DNA of 64,000 nucleotides from Candidatus Hydrogenedentota bacterium. GTDB lineage: Bacteria > Hydrogenedentota > Hydrogenedentia > Hydrogenedentales > SLHB01. The stretch covers positions 1-64,000 of the forward strand of contig JADLHJ010000022.1 of NCBI GenBank assembly GCA_020848835.1, written 5' to 3'. This document shows positions 1 through 8,241 of this stretch, in pieces. Below the pieces are notes generated by a model. That model searched no databases, had not been told where the DNA came from, and worked only from the letters and a program-made list of their open reading frames with translations. Numbering within the stretch: position 1 is the first letter of the stretch; each line of letters begins with the position of its first letter. Made by a program: the position numbers and the translations under genes.

Positions 1-98
1 GCGCCGGAGGGTTTTAACTCCAGCGCGGATCCGATGAGCTCCACAATATCGGTCGCAGCGAGAACGCGCGACTTGATCTCTTGGGAATATTTCGCCAA
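1..98 (-). CDS. dnaG: DNA primase DnaG, N-terminal fragment (cut by window edge)
   Basis: Only the first 32 codons are present; the gene continues off the left edge. Read on the minus strand from a TTG at 98-96, the peptide includes EIKSRVLAATDIVELIG and then ALELKPSG. This matches the conserved start of bacterial DnaG, where a short helix is followed by a DIVE(V/L)IG..V.LK..G stretch just before the CHC2 zinc-binding domain. A purine-rich AGGAT lies a few bases before the TTG, supporting that start. DnaG makes RNA primers for lagging-strand replication. The zinc finger and TOPRIM domains are outside the window, so the call rests on this N-terminal signature alone. Confidence 0.75.
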   Translation of the reverse strand, partial: MAKYSQEIKSRVLAATDIVELIGSALELKPSG

Positions 99-381
99 GG
101 CTATCCTGCAAAGGGTTGCAACGAAACAAGTTATCGCAAGCCTGACACCTTCCCACATCCGCCTGTGCCGGGGGCAGAGGCGTCAAAAAGGCATGCGCGC
201 CCCCGGAGATGTCAAACCAGCGAAACTCTACCACAAAGGTTGCGGGGGATCAAGCTGGTCTCGCCGAGAGAACGATGAGAACAGCTAGGTCTCGTAGGGC
301 AACGTATCAGGCAAGGCGGCGTTGGGCTTCGAGACGGGTCGCACTCGGGCGAGCGAGGCGCTGCTTCCAAGTAGTCATGTC
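99..381. other. Intergenic stretch with no recognisable gene
   Basis: About 280 bases separate the divergent dnaG start from the promoter of the first prepilin. Open frames here on both strands are short, arginine-rich and without ribosome binding sites. I see no tRNA, hairpin terminator or repeat of the families found elsewhere in the window. It probably carries the dnaG promoter on the minus strand, but I cannot point to a convincing -35/-10 pair for it. Confidence 0.4.
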
Positions 382-409
382 TTGTCATTCTGTGGTAGCG
401 CGGTATACT
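382..409 (+). promoter_or_regulatory. Sigma-70-type promoter for the prepilin at 431
   Basis: TTGTCA (382-387) and TATACT (404-409) are separated by 16 bases, each one or two changes from consensus. A start about seven bases downstream would give a short leader that begins at the GGGAG ribosome binding site at 416-420, 10 bases ahead of the ATG at 431. Confidence 0.55.
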
Positions 410-430
410 AAAAGCGGGAGACGGATTCGG

Positions 431-1276
431 ATGCGCACGCGCGGATTTACCCTTATCGAATTGCTGGTGGTGATTACGATCATCATGATCCTTGCCGGGA
501 TGTTATTGCCGGCGCTGGCGCGCGCGCGGGAGTCGGCGCGGCGTGTGAGTTGCGCCAGTAACCTCCGGCAAATTGGCTTATGCATGAAGATGTACTCCAA
601 TGAAGCCAATGGCGAGCGCTTCCCTTCCCTTCAACCATTCCTTGGATCAAACTGCGATCAGAAAAACACCGGCGTGTTGATGTTTTATGGACTGGCTATG
701 TATCCCGAGTACATGACAGACGCCCGGTTGCTGGTGTGCCCTTCCGATGTTGACGGGCAGACCGAGTATGAGGGGCCGCGCTGGCGCCGTCCGGATGGAC
801 CGGGATTGAGTTATAAGAACGGGTCTTTCAATCCTTGTCAATTTGATTCGTTGTCGTACGCGTACTTTGGATGGGCATTGAAGTCACCGTGGTTGGCTGA
901 AGTCGCGACCAATGATCTGTCGCCCCAATTTTTCAACAAGGTCCAGGATATTTTTGTCAACCAGCCTGTCGAAGCACTGGATTCTGATTGGACCTTTGTT
1001 GACGATACGGGGGAAGAAAGAAATGTCATGAGATTGAAGGAAGGAATCGAACGGTTCTTTATTGAGGACATCAACAATCCTTCCGTGACGTCTATATCGC
1101 AAAGCCAGCTTGCCGTGATGTTCGACAAGGTGAGCACGAATGTTGTGGAGTTCAACCACGTGCCGGGTGGCGGGAATGTGTTGTATATGGACGGACACGT
1201 GGAGTTTGTAAAGTTTCCTGGGGAATATCCGGTGAGCCGGGCGTGGGCGGAACTGATGGAAGCGCTGGATGTATAG
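431..1276 (+). CDS. Prepilin-like protein with type IV N-methylation motif and C-terminal H-X9-DG region
   Basis: The 281-residue product begins [14 protein letters not shown], the type III prepilin cleavage/methylation signature: cleavage after G5, Phe at the new N terminus and Glu five residues on, followed by a hydrophobic helix to about residue 28. The C-terminal part carries [19 protein letters not shown], the H...DGH motif of the DUF1559-like pseudopilins expanded in Planctomycetes and relatives. The start was placed at ATG 431, not at upstream in-frame starts, because GGGAG lies 10 bases before it and the upstream residues are non-prepilin. It is a paralogue of the gene at 48210-49178. 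It is probably exported and assembled by a type II/IV pilus-like machinery not seen in this window; its specific role is unknown. Confidence 0.88.
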   Translation: MRTRGFTLIELLVVITIIMILAGMLLPALARARESARRVSCASNLRQIGLCMKMYSNEANGERFPSLQPFLGSNCDQKNTGVLMFYGLAMYPEYMTDARLLVCPSDVDGQTEYEGPRWRRPDGPGLSYKNGSFNPCQFDSLSYAYFGWALKSPWLAEVATNDLSPQFFNKVQDIFVNQPVEALDSDWTFVDDTGEERNVMRLKEGIERFFIEDINNPSVTSISQSQLAVMFDKVSTNVVEFNHVPGGGNVLYMDGHVEFVKFPGEYPVSRAWAELMEALDV

Positions 1277-1296
1277 CGCGGGGTGTGGTCGTAAAG

Positions 1297-1370
1297 GGGC
1301 ACGGGCGTCTCGCCCGTGTTTTTTTGTACTAGAAGAAAATCAATACTCACGGGCGAGACGCCCGTGCTCC
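1297..1370. repeat. CGGGCG hairpin repeat, paired copy R1, with terminator-like T-run
   Basis: Two short palindromes, 1300-1318 and 1348-1366, each consist of CACGGGCG, a three-base loop and CGCCCGTG. They face each other across about 30 bases, so the whole unit is itself an inverted repeat. A run of seven T follows the first palindrome (1319-1325), giving a rho-independent terminator shape for the prepilin upstream. The opposite-strand ankyrin gene ends three bases beyond the unit at 1373, so the repeat fills the gap between convergent genes. Confidence 0.85.
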
Positions 1371-1372
1371 TC

Positions 1373-2230
1373 TTAGGGTCTCCCCCCTTTATCCCAAATC
1401 AATTTCAATATTGCTTGATCGCCGCGGGCCGCCGCGATTGCATACGGCGTGCTGCCTTTGTCGTCGCGCGCGATTGGGTTGGCGTCGCGATCGAGTAATA
1501 GCTTCACGGAGTACTCCGGATACGTTTCCACGGCGAGGTGCAACACTGTCTTGCCGTCCTTCACTTTCTGATTGATATCGGCGCCTTTGTCCAGCAGTTC
1601 ATTTACGAGCGCGTAGTTGCTTTGCTCGACGGCGAGCCACAGCGGTGTGACGCCGGCGCCGTCTTGTATGTTCACATTGGGTTTGCGCATGCCGGTCATG
1701 CGGGTTTGGTATTCGACAATCTTGTTTTCGTGCTCTACGCGATCGAGCGTCCAGGATTCCCATTCGGCCAGCAGCAGCGATACGATTTCGCCGTTGTTTT
1801 CTTTGATTGCGTCGATGAGGGGCACGAATCCTTCCGGCGTGCGCGCGTTGGCGTCGGCGTTGTAGCGCAACAGCAATTCGACTGCGTCGCGGCGGTTGTA
1901 TTTCACGGCAAGCTGGAGTGGCGTCCACCCGGTGTTGGTGGTGAGGTCGCTGTCGGCGTTTGCATCGAGCAAGGCCTGCATGATTTCCAGCCTGCTATCG
2001 CGCGCGGCACGGTGCAGCGCGGTAACGCCGTCGGCGTCTTTCATGTTCGGCGAAACACCAGCTTCGAGGAGTTGTTTCACGGTTGCTACGTCGCCCGTGC
2101 GGGCGGCCTGGTGAAAGCGCGGTATACCGGCGGGATCGGGTTTTTCTGCTTGCTTTGCTTTGGTGTCGCAGCCCGTCACGAGCACGAAGAACAGCAGGCA
2201 CAACGCAAATAATATGGAACTTCGTTTCAT
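1373..2230 (-). CDS. Ankyrin-repeat lipoprotein
   Basis: The 285-residue product starts with a signal peptide and lipobox (MKRSSILFALCLLFFVLVTGC), so it should be lipidated at Cys21 and membrane-anchored. The rest is about seven ankyrin repeats with repeated G.TALH.AA and ..LL..GAD features, for example DGVTALHRAARDS, GWTPLQLAVKYN and DGKTVLHLAVE. A roughly 25-residue insertion interrupts the middle of the array. Ankyrin arrays bind proteins; the partner is unknown. The ATG at 2230-2228 overlaps the TGA of the upstream gene (ATGA), which indicates translational coupling and a shared transcript with the GxGYxYP protein. An earlier in-frame start would add 47 residues lying inside that gene and would destroy the signal peptide. 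Confidence 0.85.
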   Translation of the reverse strand: MKRSSILFALCLLFFVLVTGCDTKAKQAEKPDPAGIPRFHQAARTGDVATVKQLLEAGVSPNMKDADGVTALHRAARDSRLEIMQALLDANADSDLTTNTGWTPLQLAVKYNRRDAVELLLRYNADANARTPEGFVPLIDAIKENNGEIVSLLLAEWESWTLDRVEHENKIVEYQTRMTGMRKPNVNIQDGAGVTPLWLAVEQSNYALVNELLDKGADINQKVKDGKTVLHLAVETYPEYSVKLLLDRDANPIARDDKGSTPYAIAAARGDQAILKLIWDKGGRP

Positions 2231-3972
2231 TGCCTTACGGCATCCTGATTGCCGTAGTGCTGTTTGAATAAGGCGAGAAAGGTATATGGGTCGACAACTT
2301 CGATCGGAACATCTGCGTGTTCCTGCTTGAAGACGTAAATCGATTCGATGACTTTCGAGGGCGGCGTCCATACGATGCGGAAAAAGTAGAAACCGGGCAG
2401 CGCGTTGCCGCGCTGCTTGATCGCGCCGAACATCGCATCTGAGGTTTGCTTTGGGTTTACGAAGTTGCAGGTGTTGTTGATGAGTTCCGTAACGGGCATG
2501 CCCTTCCAGACGTGGGGCTTGGGAAGTTTTCCACCGGTCTTGTGCATGTCATCGATGATAGTTGCGTAGCCATCGGGCGCGAACTGCACGAAGGCGTCTT
2601 TCACGGAGTCAGTGGGTTCCCCCCAGTCGAGCACCATCGGTGCAATGGACATATCCGCGAGATTAAAAAATCGTTTGTTATGCTCGGCCATTAGCGGCAA
2701 GGATTCTGGGTCAATTCGGTTTGGATTGAAATAGCCGGCCGCGCTGGCATCCGCGGTGAAGTAGTCGTTTTCGGTCGCGGTCTTATAGAAATAAGAAATG
2801 ACGTCGGGATACGTCTCGATCAGATTCGGATTGATCCCCCACGCCAAGGGCAACTTGCCACGACCCGCATCGCCCCAATGGTTCGGCAAGAACTCATACA
2901 GCGGTGTGGCCGAGTCGTAATCCGCCATCAAGATACAGACGTATGCCTTGTTTTCGAGCGGCGGTCTCTTCGACGGACGCCGCTGTGTCAGTTCTGCAAA
3001 TGGCGCTTGGCTGTGGAAGGACTGGTTGTAGCAATCGCTTGAAATGGTGTTCTGATAACAGTTGTAAGGCGACATGAGCCAGACCGATTCCCATTCTGTT
3101 GGGACGGGTTCATGTTTGCTCGGGTTATCGCCGACGTGGCTGTATTTCCAGAACGCGAAGAAGCCGGTGATTTCGGTCATGTGTTTGCCGCCGGCTTGTT
3201 TCATGACTTCTGCGAGCATTTGCTGATAGGTGGCGAGATCGGTGCCAAGCGGCTGTTGCTTGTCGTCCCACGGCACTTCGTCACCCCATGGCGACAGATC
3301 GTAAACAAAAGCGCGGTTCTTCACTGCCCAGTCGCGTGTGATGACGTAACCGATATTTCCGGCGGCGCGCATCTGTGCAGCGTCTTCAAAGAGACACACG
3401 AGTTTGGACGAGCACGATCCCTTCGCCAGATACTCGCGGATTGCCCAACGGTACGCGTCATTTTTCGCGCTTCCGGTTTCACTGCCTGTGAATTTGCCGC
3501 GCAAGTCTTCGAGGATCGGAAGTTTCCAGCGGTCGAGTACTTGCGTCGCGAGTTCCGGGCTTAGCGCGACAGCATCTTTCACGCCCGCGAGCGTTGTCGC
3601 GACGTTCACGGTGGCCGGCACAGCCGGGTCCCAGATGACAGCACCCTTCACACGATCGCCCGCAAGTTCGCGCAGAGCATCGATCCCTTTGATGGGTGTC
3701 TGAGTCTTGCCCGTGAGCCACGCGCCGTCCTTGCTGAGGATTTCCAGCCAGTACTGCGGCCGCGCGTTTGCGGGTGAAAGAATATATAACTGCGGTTGTT
3801 CGCGGTTGATTAGACCTTGCAGACAGGCCACGGCTAACGCTTCGTCGTATGCGGTAGCACCTGTGTTGGCTTCGGATTGATAGATATAGATAGTTGCAGG
3901 CGCTTTGACCCCGAAAGCTGGAAGGGACAACACCGTAGCGATTAAAACTGCACAGAACCCTAAGCGTCGCAT
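2227..3972 (-). CDS. Secreted GxGYxYP-family protein (putative glycoside hydrolase)
   Basis: The 581-residue product has an N-terminal signal peptide (MRRLGFCAVLIATVLSLPAFG). Residues about 45-75 carry the family's N-terminal hallmark, ACLQGLINREQPQLYIL. Near residue 425 ADASAAGYFNPNRI aligns with the motif that names the family, but here it reads AGYFNP where GxGYxYP is usual. The family is predicted to act on glycans because of its gene contexts in gut Bacteroidetes and PVC bacteria; no reaction is established that I know of. ATG 3972 was chosen because GGGGGGA precedes it by seven bases, unlike the upstream ATG at 3987. It is coupled by an ATGA overlap to the ankyrin lipoprotein, hinting at a joint function at the cell surface. 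Confidence 0.8.
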   Translation of the reverse strand: MRRLGFCAVLIATVLSLPAFGVKAPATIYIYQSEANTGATAYDEALAVACLQGLINREQPQLYILSPANARPQYWLEILSKDGAWLTGKTQTPIKGIDALRELAGDRVKGAVIWDPAVPATVNVATTLAGVKDAVALSPELATQVLDRWKLPILEDLRGKFTGSETGSAKNDAYRWAIREYLAKGSCSSKLVCLFEDAAQMRAAGNIGYVITRDWAVKNRAFVYDLSPWGDEVPWDDKQQPLGTDLATYQQMLAEVMKQAGGKHMTEITGFFAFWKYSHVGDNPSKHEPVPTEWESVWLMSPYNCYQNTISSDCYNQSFHSQAPFAELTQRRPSKRPPLENKAYVCILMADYDSATPLYEFLPNHWGDAGRGKLPLAWGINPNLIETYPDVISYFYKTATENDYFTADASAAGYFNPNRIDPESLPLMAEHNKRFFNLADMSIAPMVLDWGEPTDSVKDAFVQFAPDGYATIIDDMHKTGGKLPKPHVWKGMPVTELINNTCNFVNPKQTSDAMFGAIKQRGNALPGFYFFRIVWTPPSKVIESIYVFKQEHADVPIEVVDPYTFLALFKQHYGNQDAVRQ

Positions 3973-4114
3973 GAACGTTCCCCCCATTCTTGCACAAATG
4001 TATCATAATGAGTGGGTGGAAATTGGCGGTGGCAAGTGTAAATGATTGCGTGCTATTCGATATACTGATAGCCAGAAACAGTCGAACTTGGCCTGTTGTA
4101 ACTATTTGGTGCAT

Positions 4115-4942
4115 ATGATTAAACACATTTTAGTCCCGACGGATGGATCCGAGCAGGCGTTGATTGGCGCGTCGTATGCCGTGGGTGTGGCGAAACACCT
4201 GGGCGCGAGCGTGCATGGCTTGTTTGTAGTCGATATCAGGTTATTGGAAGGGCCGATCCTCCGTGATGTTTCTGCATCGCTGGGCACCGCACCTTTTGCG
4301 AATTATCAGGGCAACATCAGCATGATTCTCGAGCAGCGCGGCGAGGCGGCGCTTGAGGTTGTGTCGAAGAAATGCGCCGAAGCAGATGTGCCTTCGACTT
4401 CCGAGCAGGCGACCGGTGTCGTGTCGCGCATGATTGTGGAGAAAAGTGAACTGCGCGATCTTGTGGTGATGGGCCGTAGCGGCGAACATACCGAATGGCT
4501 GGAAGGATTGTTGGGTTCGACGACGCAAGCCGTGGTGCGGAATGCGCGCAGGCCCGTGTTGGTGACCGCCCAGGAGACGCCGAAATCGTCGAAGTTTGTG
4601 GTCGCCTATGATGGTACGCCGCACGCGAAGCACGCGCTGAAAGTGGCCGCGGAATACGCCGCGGCGTGGAGTGCGCCGTTGGACGTGCTGGTGGTCGGCA
4701 AAGACATGGACCCGATTATCGCGGAGGCGCGCGGTTACCTTGAGCCGCACGGGCTCACGACAAATTACGCGACACGAGAAGGCGATCCCAGCGAGACAAT
4801 TGTCGCGTATGCGGGCGAGAGCAAAGCAGACCTGTTGATCATGGGCGCTTACGGGCATACGAAGGTGCGTGAGTTGGTCGTGGGCAGCACAACGGCGTAT
4901 GCGATGAACCATGCGCCGTGTCCAGTGTTGCTGACACGTTAG
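4115..4942 (+). CDS. Tandem universal stress protein (two UspA domains)
   Basis: The 275-residue product has two Usp domains of about 145 and 130 residues. The second ends with the ATP-binding motif G-2X-G-9X-G(S/T), seen as GAYG then HTKVRELVV then GST. The first has a near copy, GRSG...GST, with ten rather than nine intervening residues, so nucleotide binding is more certain for the C-terminal domain. Tandem Usp proteins are cytoplasmic stress-response proteins. No strong Shine-Dalgarno precedes ATG 4115, but homology begins there (MIKHILVPTDGSE). A TATACT at 4061-4066 may be the -10 of its promoter, though the -35 is weak. Confidence 0.85.
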   Translation: MIKHILVPTDGSEQALIGASYAVGVAKHLGASVHGLFVVDIRLLEGPILRDVSASLGTAPFANYQGNISMILEQRGEAALEVVSKKCAEADVPSTSEQATGVVSRMIVEKSELRDLVVMGRSGEHTEWLEGLLGSTTQAVVRNARRPVLVTAQETPKSSKFVVAYDGTPHAKHALKVAAEYAAAWSAPLDVLVVGKDMDPIIAEARGYLEPHGLTTNYATREGDPSETIVAYAGESKADLLIMGAYGHTKVRELVVGSTTAYAMNHAPCPVLLTR

Positions 4943-4984
4943 GATTTGGACGGCGGGTTTTACAACTCGCTTCGCTTACTGCAA

Positions 4985-5016
4985 TTCAATCACGGGCGAG
5001 ACGCCCGTGCTCCTTT
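4985..5016. repeat. CGGGCG hairpin repeat, single copy R2
   Basis: One half-unit of the family: CACGGGCG, loop AGA, CGCCCGTG at 4991-5009 followed by CTCCTTT. It lies between two co-directional genes, after the UspA stop and just before the 5034 gene. No T-run follows on the plus strand. Confidence 0.8.
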
Positions 5017-5033
5017 GAGGATCACGAAAAGAT

Positions 5034-5264
5034 ATGGCGAAGAAGGCGAAGATCGTTATCCATCGCGATGATGATTTGAAATCGATTGATGATGAGCTGG
5101 ATGCGGCGATCGGGCGCTTGGATGGCGCCAACGACAAGATCGGTTCGTTGCTGCAGGCGTTGGATCAGAATCAGAAGCTCGATATACCGGAGAACATCGT
5201 CGAAGACTGGCATGATGAGACCAATGCTGCGCGCGCGGCGCGAGGCGATGCGGAAGAAGAGTAG
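5034..5264 (+). CDS. Small acidic protein of unknown function heading the glycosyltransferase operon
   Basis: This 76-residue hypothetical protein is rich in Asp, Glu and Ala (RDDDLKSIDDELDAAI early, ending DAEEE) and is likely mostly helical, with no signal peptide or membrane segment. I do not recognise a family. Three bases separate its stop from the GTG of the next glycosyltransferase, so it is almost certainly translated from the same message. The nearest Shine-Dalgarno candidate, GAGG at 5017-5020, is 13 bases from the ATG, farther than usual. It could be a small accessory or regulatory factor for the glycosyltransferases, but nothing in the sequence tests this. Confidence 0.6.
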   Translation: MAKKAKIVIHRDDDLKSIDDELDAAIGRLDGANDKIGSLLQALDQNQKLDIPENIVEDWHDETNAARAARGDAEEE

Positions 5265-5267
5265 GCC

Positions 5268-6455
5268 GTGACCACTTCTAACGCCGCGGATCTTTCGGGC
5301 CTAAGACCGTTGCGCGTGCTCATTACCGATCCACACCTTAAAGGCGGCGGCCAGGTACGCTATGTCATCGAGCTTGCGCGCACGCTGATCGCGCAGGGGC
5401 ATCACATTACCGTCGGCTGCAAGACCGACAGCGTGCTGGCAGACATGGCGCGCGAGGCGGGTGCGCAGGTCTACAACAAATTCAACTATCGCGGCGGCGC
5501 GCGGCCTGCGTCGTGGTGGAATGATATTCGTGCGCTGCAGGATTTCGTGCGCAAGGAGCGGCCAGACGTGTTGCACGCGAACGGTTCGCAGGACCATTGG
5601 GTGAGCGCGCTGGCGAACCAGCTGGTGGGACATCCGGTGTGCATGGTGCGTACGCGGCACAACACGTATTCCGTAAGCGAAAGCTGGCCAAACCGCAAAT
5701 TGAATATTGCCTGGACGGACTACCAGATTGCGGTGTGCAAAGCGGTGTTCGATCTACGTGCGCCGCGACCGGTATTCGATGCGTCGCGCATGTGCGTAAT
5801 TCACAATGGGGTCAATCCCACGTTGTTCCTGCCGAAAGATGACGTTCGTGCGCGGCTGCGTGCTGAATTTGGGTATACCGATTCGCACGTGGTGCTCGGC
5901 ATCGCGGCGCGGTTGACGGAGGCCAAAGGCCACAAGTTTTTGTTCGAATCCGTCGCGCAATTGAAGGATGAGTTTACGTCGCTACGCTTGCTGGTGCTGG
6001 GCCAAGGTGATTTGGCGGCGCACCTGAAGCAGCTCGCTTCGCAATTGGGCATTGAGTCCATTACGCATTTCGCGGGGTTCCGCAATGACATCGGCAATTG
6101 CATGCAGGCCTTTGATATTGGCGTGCAACCTTCCATCGATTGCGAGGCATCGTCGTTTAGCGTGATGGAGCAGATGGCGACGGGAAAACCGATTGTCGCA
6201 TCGGACCACGGCGGCACAAAGGAAATCGTGCGCGACGGGCTTGATGGATTCATCGTGCCGCAGGGTACAGTCGAGCCATTAACCGCGGCGTTGCGCAAGC
6301 TAATCGCCGATTCATCGCTGCGACAGCAGAGGGGCGCGTCGGCGCGGCAGCGGGTATCCGATGAATTCACGCTTGATCTCCTGGCACAACGCACCGCGGA
6401 CGCCTATCGCCGCGCACTAGCCATTCACGCCGAACGAAAGCGGCGCGCGGCGTGA
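5268..6455 (+). CDS. Glycosyltransferase family 4 (GT-B fold)
   Basis: The 395-residue cytoplasmic or membrane-associated enzyme is predicted to transfer a sugar from an activated donor. The N-terminal Rossmann half has the glycine-rich acceptor-side loop (HLKGGGQVRYVIELARTL, residues about 23-40). The C-terminal half has GIAARLTEAKGHKFL and the donor-binding EX7E-type region around EASSFSVMEQMATGKP, followed by VASDHGGTKEIV. GTG 5268 is the start, three bases after the small acidic gene. The stop overlaps the next gene's GTG (GTGA), so the two transferases are translationally coupled and probably act on successive steps of one glycan. Acceptor and donor cannot be read from sequence. Confidence 0.85.
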   Translation: MTTSNAADLSGLRPLRVLITDPHLKGGGQVRYVIELARTLIAQGHHITVGCKTDSVLADMAREAGAQVYNKFNYRGGARPASWWNDIRALQDFVRKERPDVLHANGSQDHWVSALANQLVGHPVCMVRTRHNTYSVSESWPNRKLNIAWTDYQIAVCKAVFDLRAPRPVFDASRMCVIHNGVNPTLFLPKDDVRARLRAEFGYTDSHVVLGIAARLTEAKGHKFLFESVAQLKDEFTSLRLLVLGQGDLAAHLKQLASQLGIESITHFAGFRNDIGNCMQAFDIGVQPSIDCEASSFSVMEQMATGKPIVASDHGGTKEIVRDGLDGFIVPQGTVEPLTAALRKLIADSSLRQQRGASARQRVSDEFTLDLLAQRTADAYRRALAIHAERKRRAA

Positions 6456-7537
6456 ACATTCTCCACATCGACGAGCAGACCGGCTGGCGCGGTGGAGAAC
6501 AACAAGCAAGTTATCTGATACGCGGGCTTGCGGAGCGCGGACACCGCTGCTTCGTTGCCGGAAAACCCGGCAGCGAATACCTTACGCGCGATCACGGTGC
6601 GAGAGATTTAGTGCGCATCCCCGTCCCCTGCCGGGGCGAACTCGATTTGGCTACCGCCTATCGCTTATCTCGCGCGGTGCGCGAACATAACATCGATATT
6701 CTCCACGCACACAGCAGCCACGCGGTAATCTACGCAGTGCTGGCAAAAAAATTCGCGGGACGCGGAAAAGTTGTCGCGTCGCGCCGTGTAGATTTTCCTC
6801 CGAACAAAAACGCATTCAGTCGATGGAAGTACAACCAACCCGATCGCATCGTCGCAATATCCGATTGCATCGCGCGGGTGTTGCGTGATTTTGGAATTCC
6901 TGAGCACAAACTGCGCACGGTACACAGCGGGATCGATTTGAAGCGTTTCGATGTTACGCCACTGCCGCGATCGGAGATCGGAATCCCGGAGGGCGTACCG
7001 CTCGCGGGCAATGTCGCCGCTTTGGTGGGACACAAGGATCATGCGACGCTGTTGGATGCCGTGCCCGCAATTCTACGCGACGTTCCTGAGTTTCGCTTGG
7101 TGATTGCGGGTGAAGGTCCCCTGCGCCAACAGATTGAAGCGCAGATCGAACGACTTGAAATCGGCAAGTCCGTAAAGCTTCTCGGCCAACGTAGCGATGT
7201 GCCGCGCCTGTTGCGTGCACTCGATCTGTTTGTCATGTCCAGCAGTGAAGAGGGGCTTGGGACGTCCGTTTTGGACGCGATGGCATGCGGTGTGCCTGTT
7301 GTCGCCACTGATGCGGGCGGAATTCCGGAGATGGTACGCGACGGGGAGACAGGTTTCTTGGTACCTTTGAAAAATCCGAGTGCCTTGGCTAATGCGGTTG
7401 TGCGCGCGATGCAGAATGAAAATTTGCGCAATGGTCTTGCACAAAATGCGACTGTGCTTGTAAATGAAGAATTTACTGCCGACAGCATGGTGCGCGAAAA
7501 CGTCGGCGTATACGAAGAACTGCTCTCAATCGCTTAA
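6452..7537 (+). CDS. Glycosyltransferase family 4 (GT-B fold), second of the pair
   Basis: The 361-residue GT4 enzyme begins MNILHIDEQTGWRGGEQQ, the loop typical of lipopolysaccharide-core-type transferases. Donor-side signatures are present: VIAGEGPLRQQIEAQ, LLGQRSDVPRLLRALDLFV, and SSEEGLGTSVLDAMACGVP with both Glu residues of the EX7E motif, then VATDAGGIPEMV. The GTG start at 6452 overlaps the TGA of the preceding transferase. It is roughly as similar to its neighbour as GT4 members usually are, so an old duplication is possible but not required. A membrane protein gene follows after two bases. Confidence 0.86.
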   Translation: MNILHIDEQTGWRGGEQQASYLIRGLAERGHRCFVAGKPGSEYLTRDHGARDLVRIPVPCRGELDLATAYRLSRAVREHNIDILHAHSSHAVIYAVLAKKFAGRGKVVASRRVDFPPNKNAFSRWKYNQPDRIVAISDCIARVLRDFGIPEHKLRTVHSGIDLKRFDVTPLPRSEIGIPEGVPLAGNVAALVGHKDHATLLDAVPAILRDVPEFRLVIAGEGPLRQQIEAQIERLEIGKSVKLLGQRSDVPRLLRALDLFVMSSSEEGLGTSVLDAMACGVPVVATDAGGIPEMVRDGETGFLVPLKNPSALANAVVRAMQNENLRNGLAQNATVLVNEEFTADSMVRENVGVYEELLSIA

Positions 7538-7539
7538 CA

Positions 7540-8241
7540 GTGAGTTTGCCTATGCGCGCTTGGTATCGCCGCATCAAATCGAACTGGAATCGCACTGACA
7601 CGATCGTGCTCGCGACGAATGTCGCCTCCTTTTTTGTCTTCATTGGCAACACTTGGTGGGGATCGGCGTGGGTTTGCACGCTTGCTTCTCTAATACCAAT
7701 TGCAATTCAAATGTCACACGCGTTTCGCGTGTATGATTCACTACGACCCGCGCTGATCTTCGGTGCATGCATTGGCGCGGCGTGGCCGATTGGCGAGGGG
7801 TTCGTGACTTCGGCCGTTGGTTGGTGGGGCGAGTATCTTGCGCCGGGGCCGGTGGTGTGGCACACGCCGATCTATTGCATGCTTATCGGTTGGTTGGCAT
7901 CCACACATATTTACTATGTCACGCAGCGCACGCGCGAGATGGGTTGGAGTTTGCGCGTTAATTTCGCGAACACAATTATCACTGCGGCGTTGTTGGGTGT
8001 GGTGGGTGAAAACCTGTTCGTATCGGCGAAGATGTGGATTTATCACCCGTCCGATTTGGATTGGGTATCTGTGCCAGCGTTTGTGCCGGTGGCGTACGGG
8101 ATCGGCTACAGCGTGCTGCCGTTCATCAAATCGTGGCGACCGACTCGAGCCGCGTTTCTCGTTGCGGGAGCGTTATTGATTGTCAGCGTTGGACTTGGTT
8201 TCGCTGTTGGTTTCTTTCCTCGTCACGTTACCGGGCAGTAG
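7540..8241 (+). CDS. Integral membrane protein of unknown function
   Basis: The 233-residue protein has about six hydrophobic segments, for example IVLATNVASFFVFIGNTWWG, IIT AALLGVV and a C-terminal segment FLVAGALLIVSVGLGFAVGF. I do not recognise a family. It starts at GTG 7540 or ATG 7552; neither has a convincing Shine-Dalgarno, and the former lies two bases after the preceding stop, which favours coupling. Its place at the end of the glycosyltransferase operon suggests a role in membrane-linked glycan handling, but this is context only. Its last 69 bases overlap the 3' end of the converging gene at 8173-9768. Confidence 0.65.
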   Translation: MSLPMRAWYRRIKSNWNRTDTIVLATNVASFFVFIGNTWWGSAWVCTLASLIPIAIQMSHAFRVYDSLRPALIFGACIGAAWPIGEGFVTSAVGWWGEYLAPGPVVWHTPIYCMLIGWLASTHIYYVTQRTREMGWSLRVNFANTIITAALLGVVGENLFVSAKMWIYHPSDLDWVSVPAFVPVAYGIGYSVLPFIKSWRPTRAAFLVAGALLIVSVGLGFAVGFFPRHVTGQ

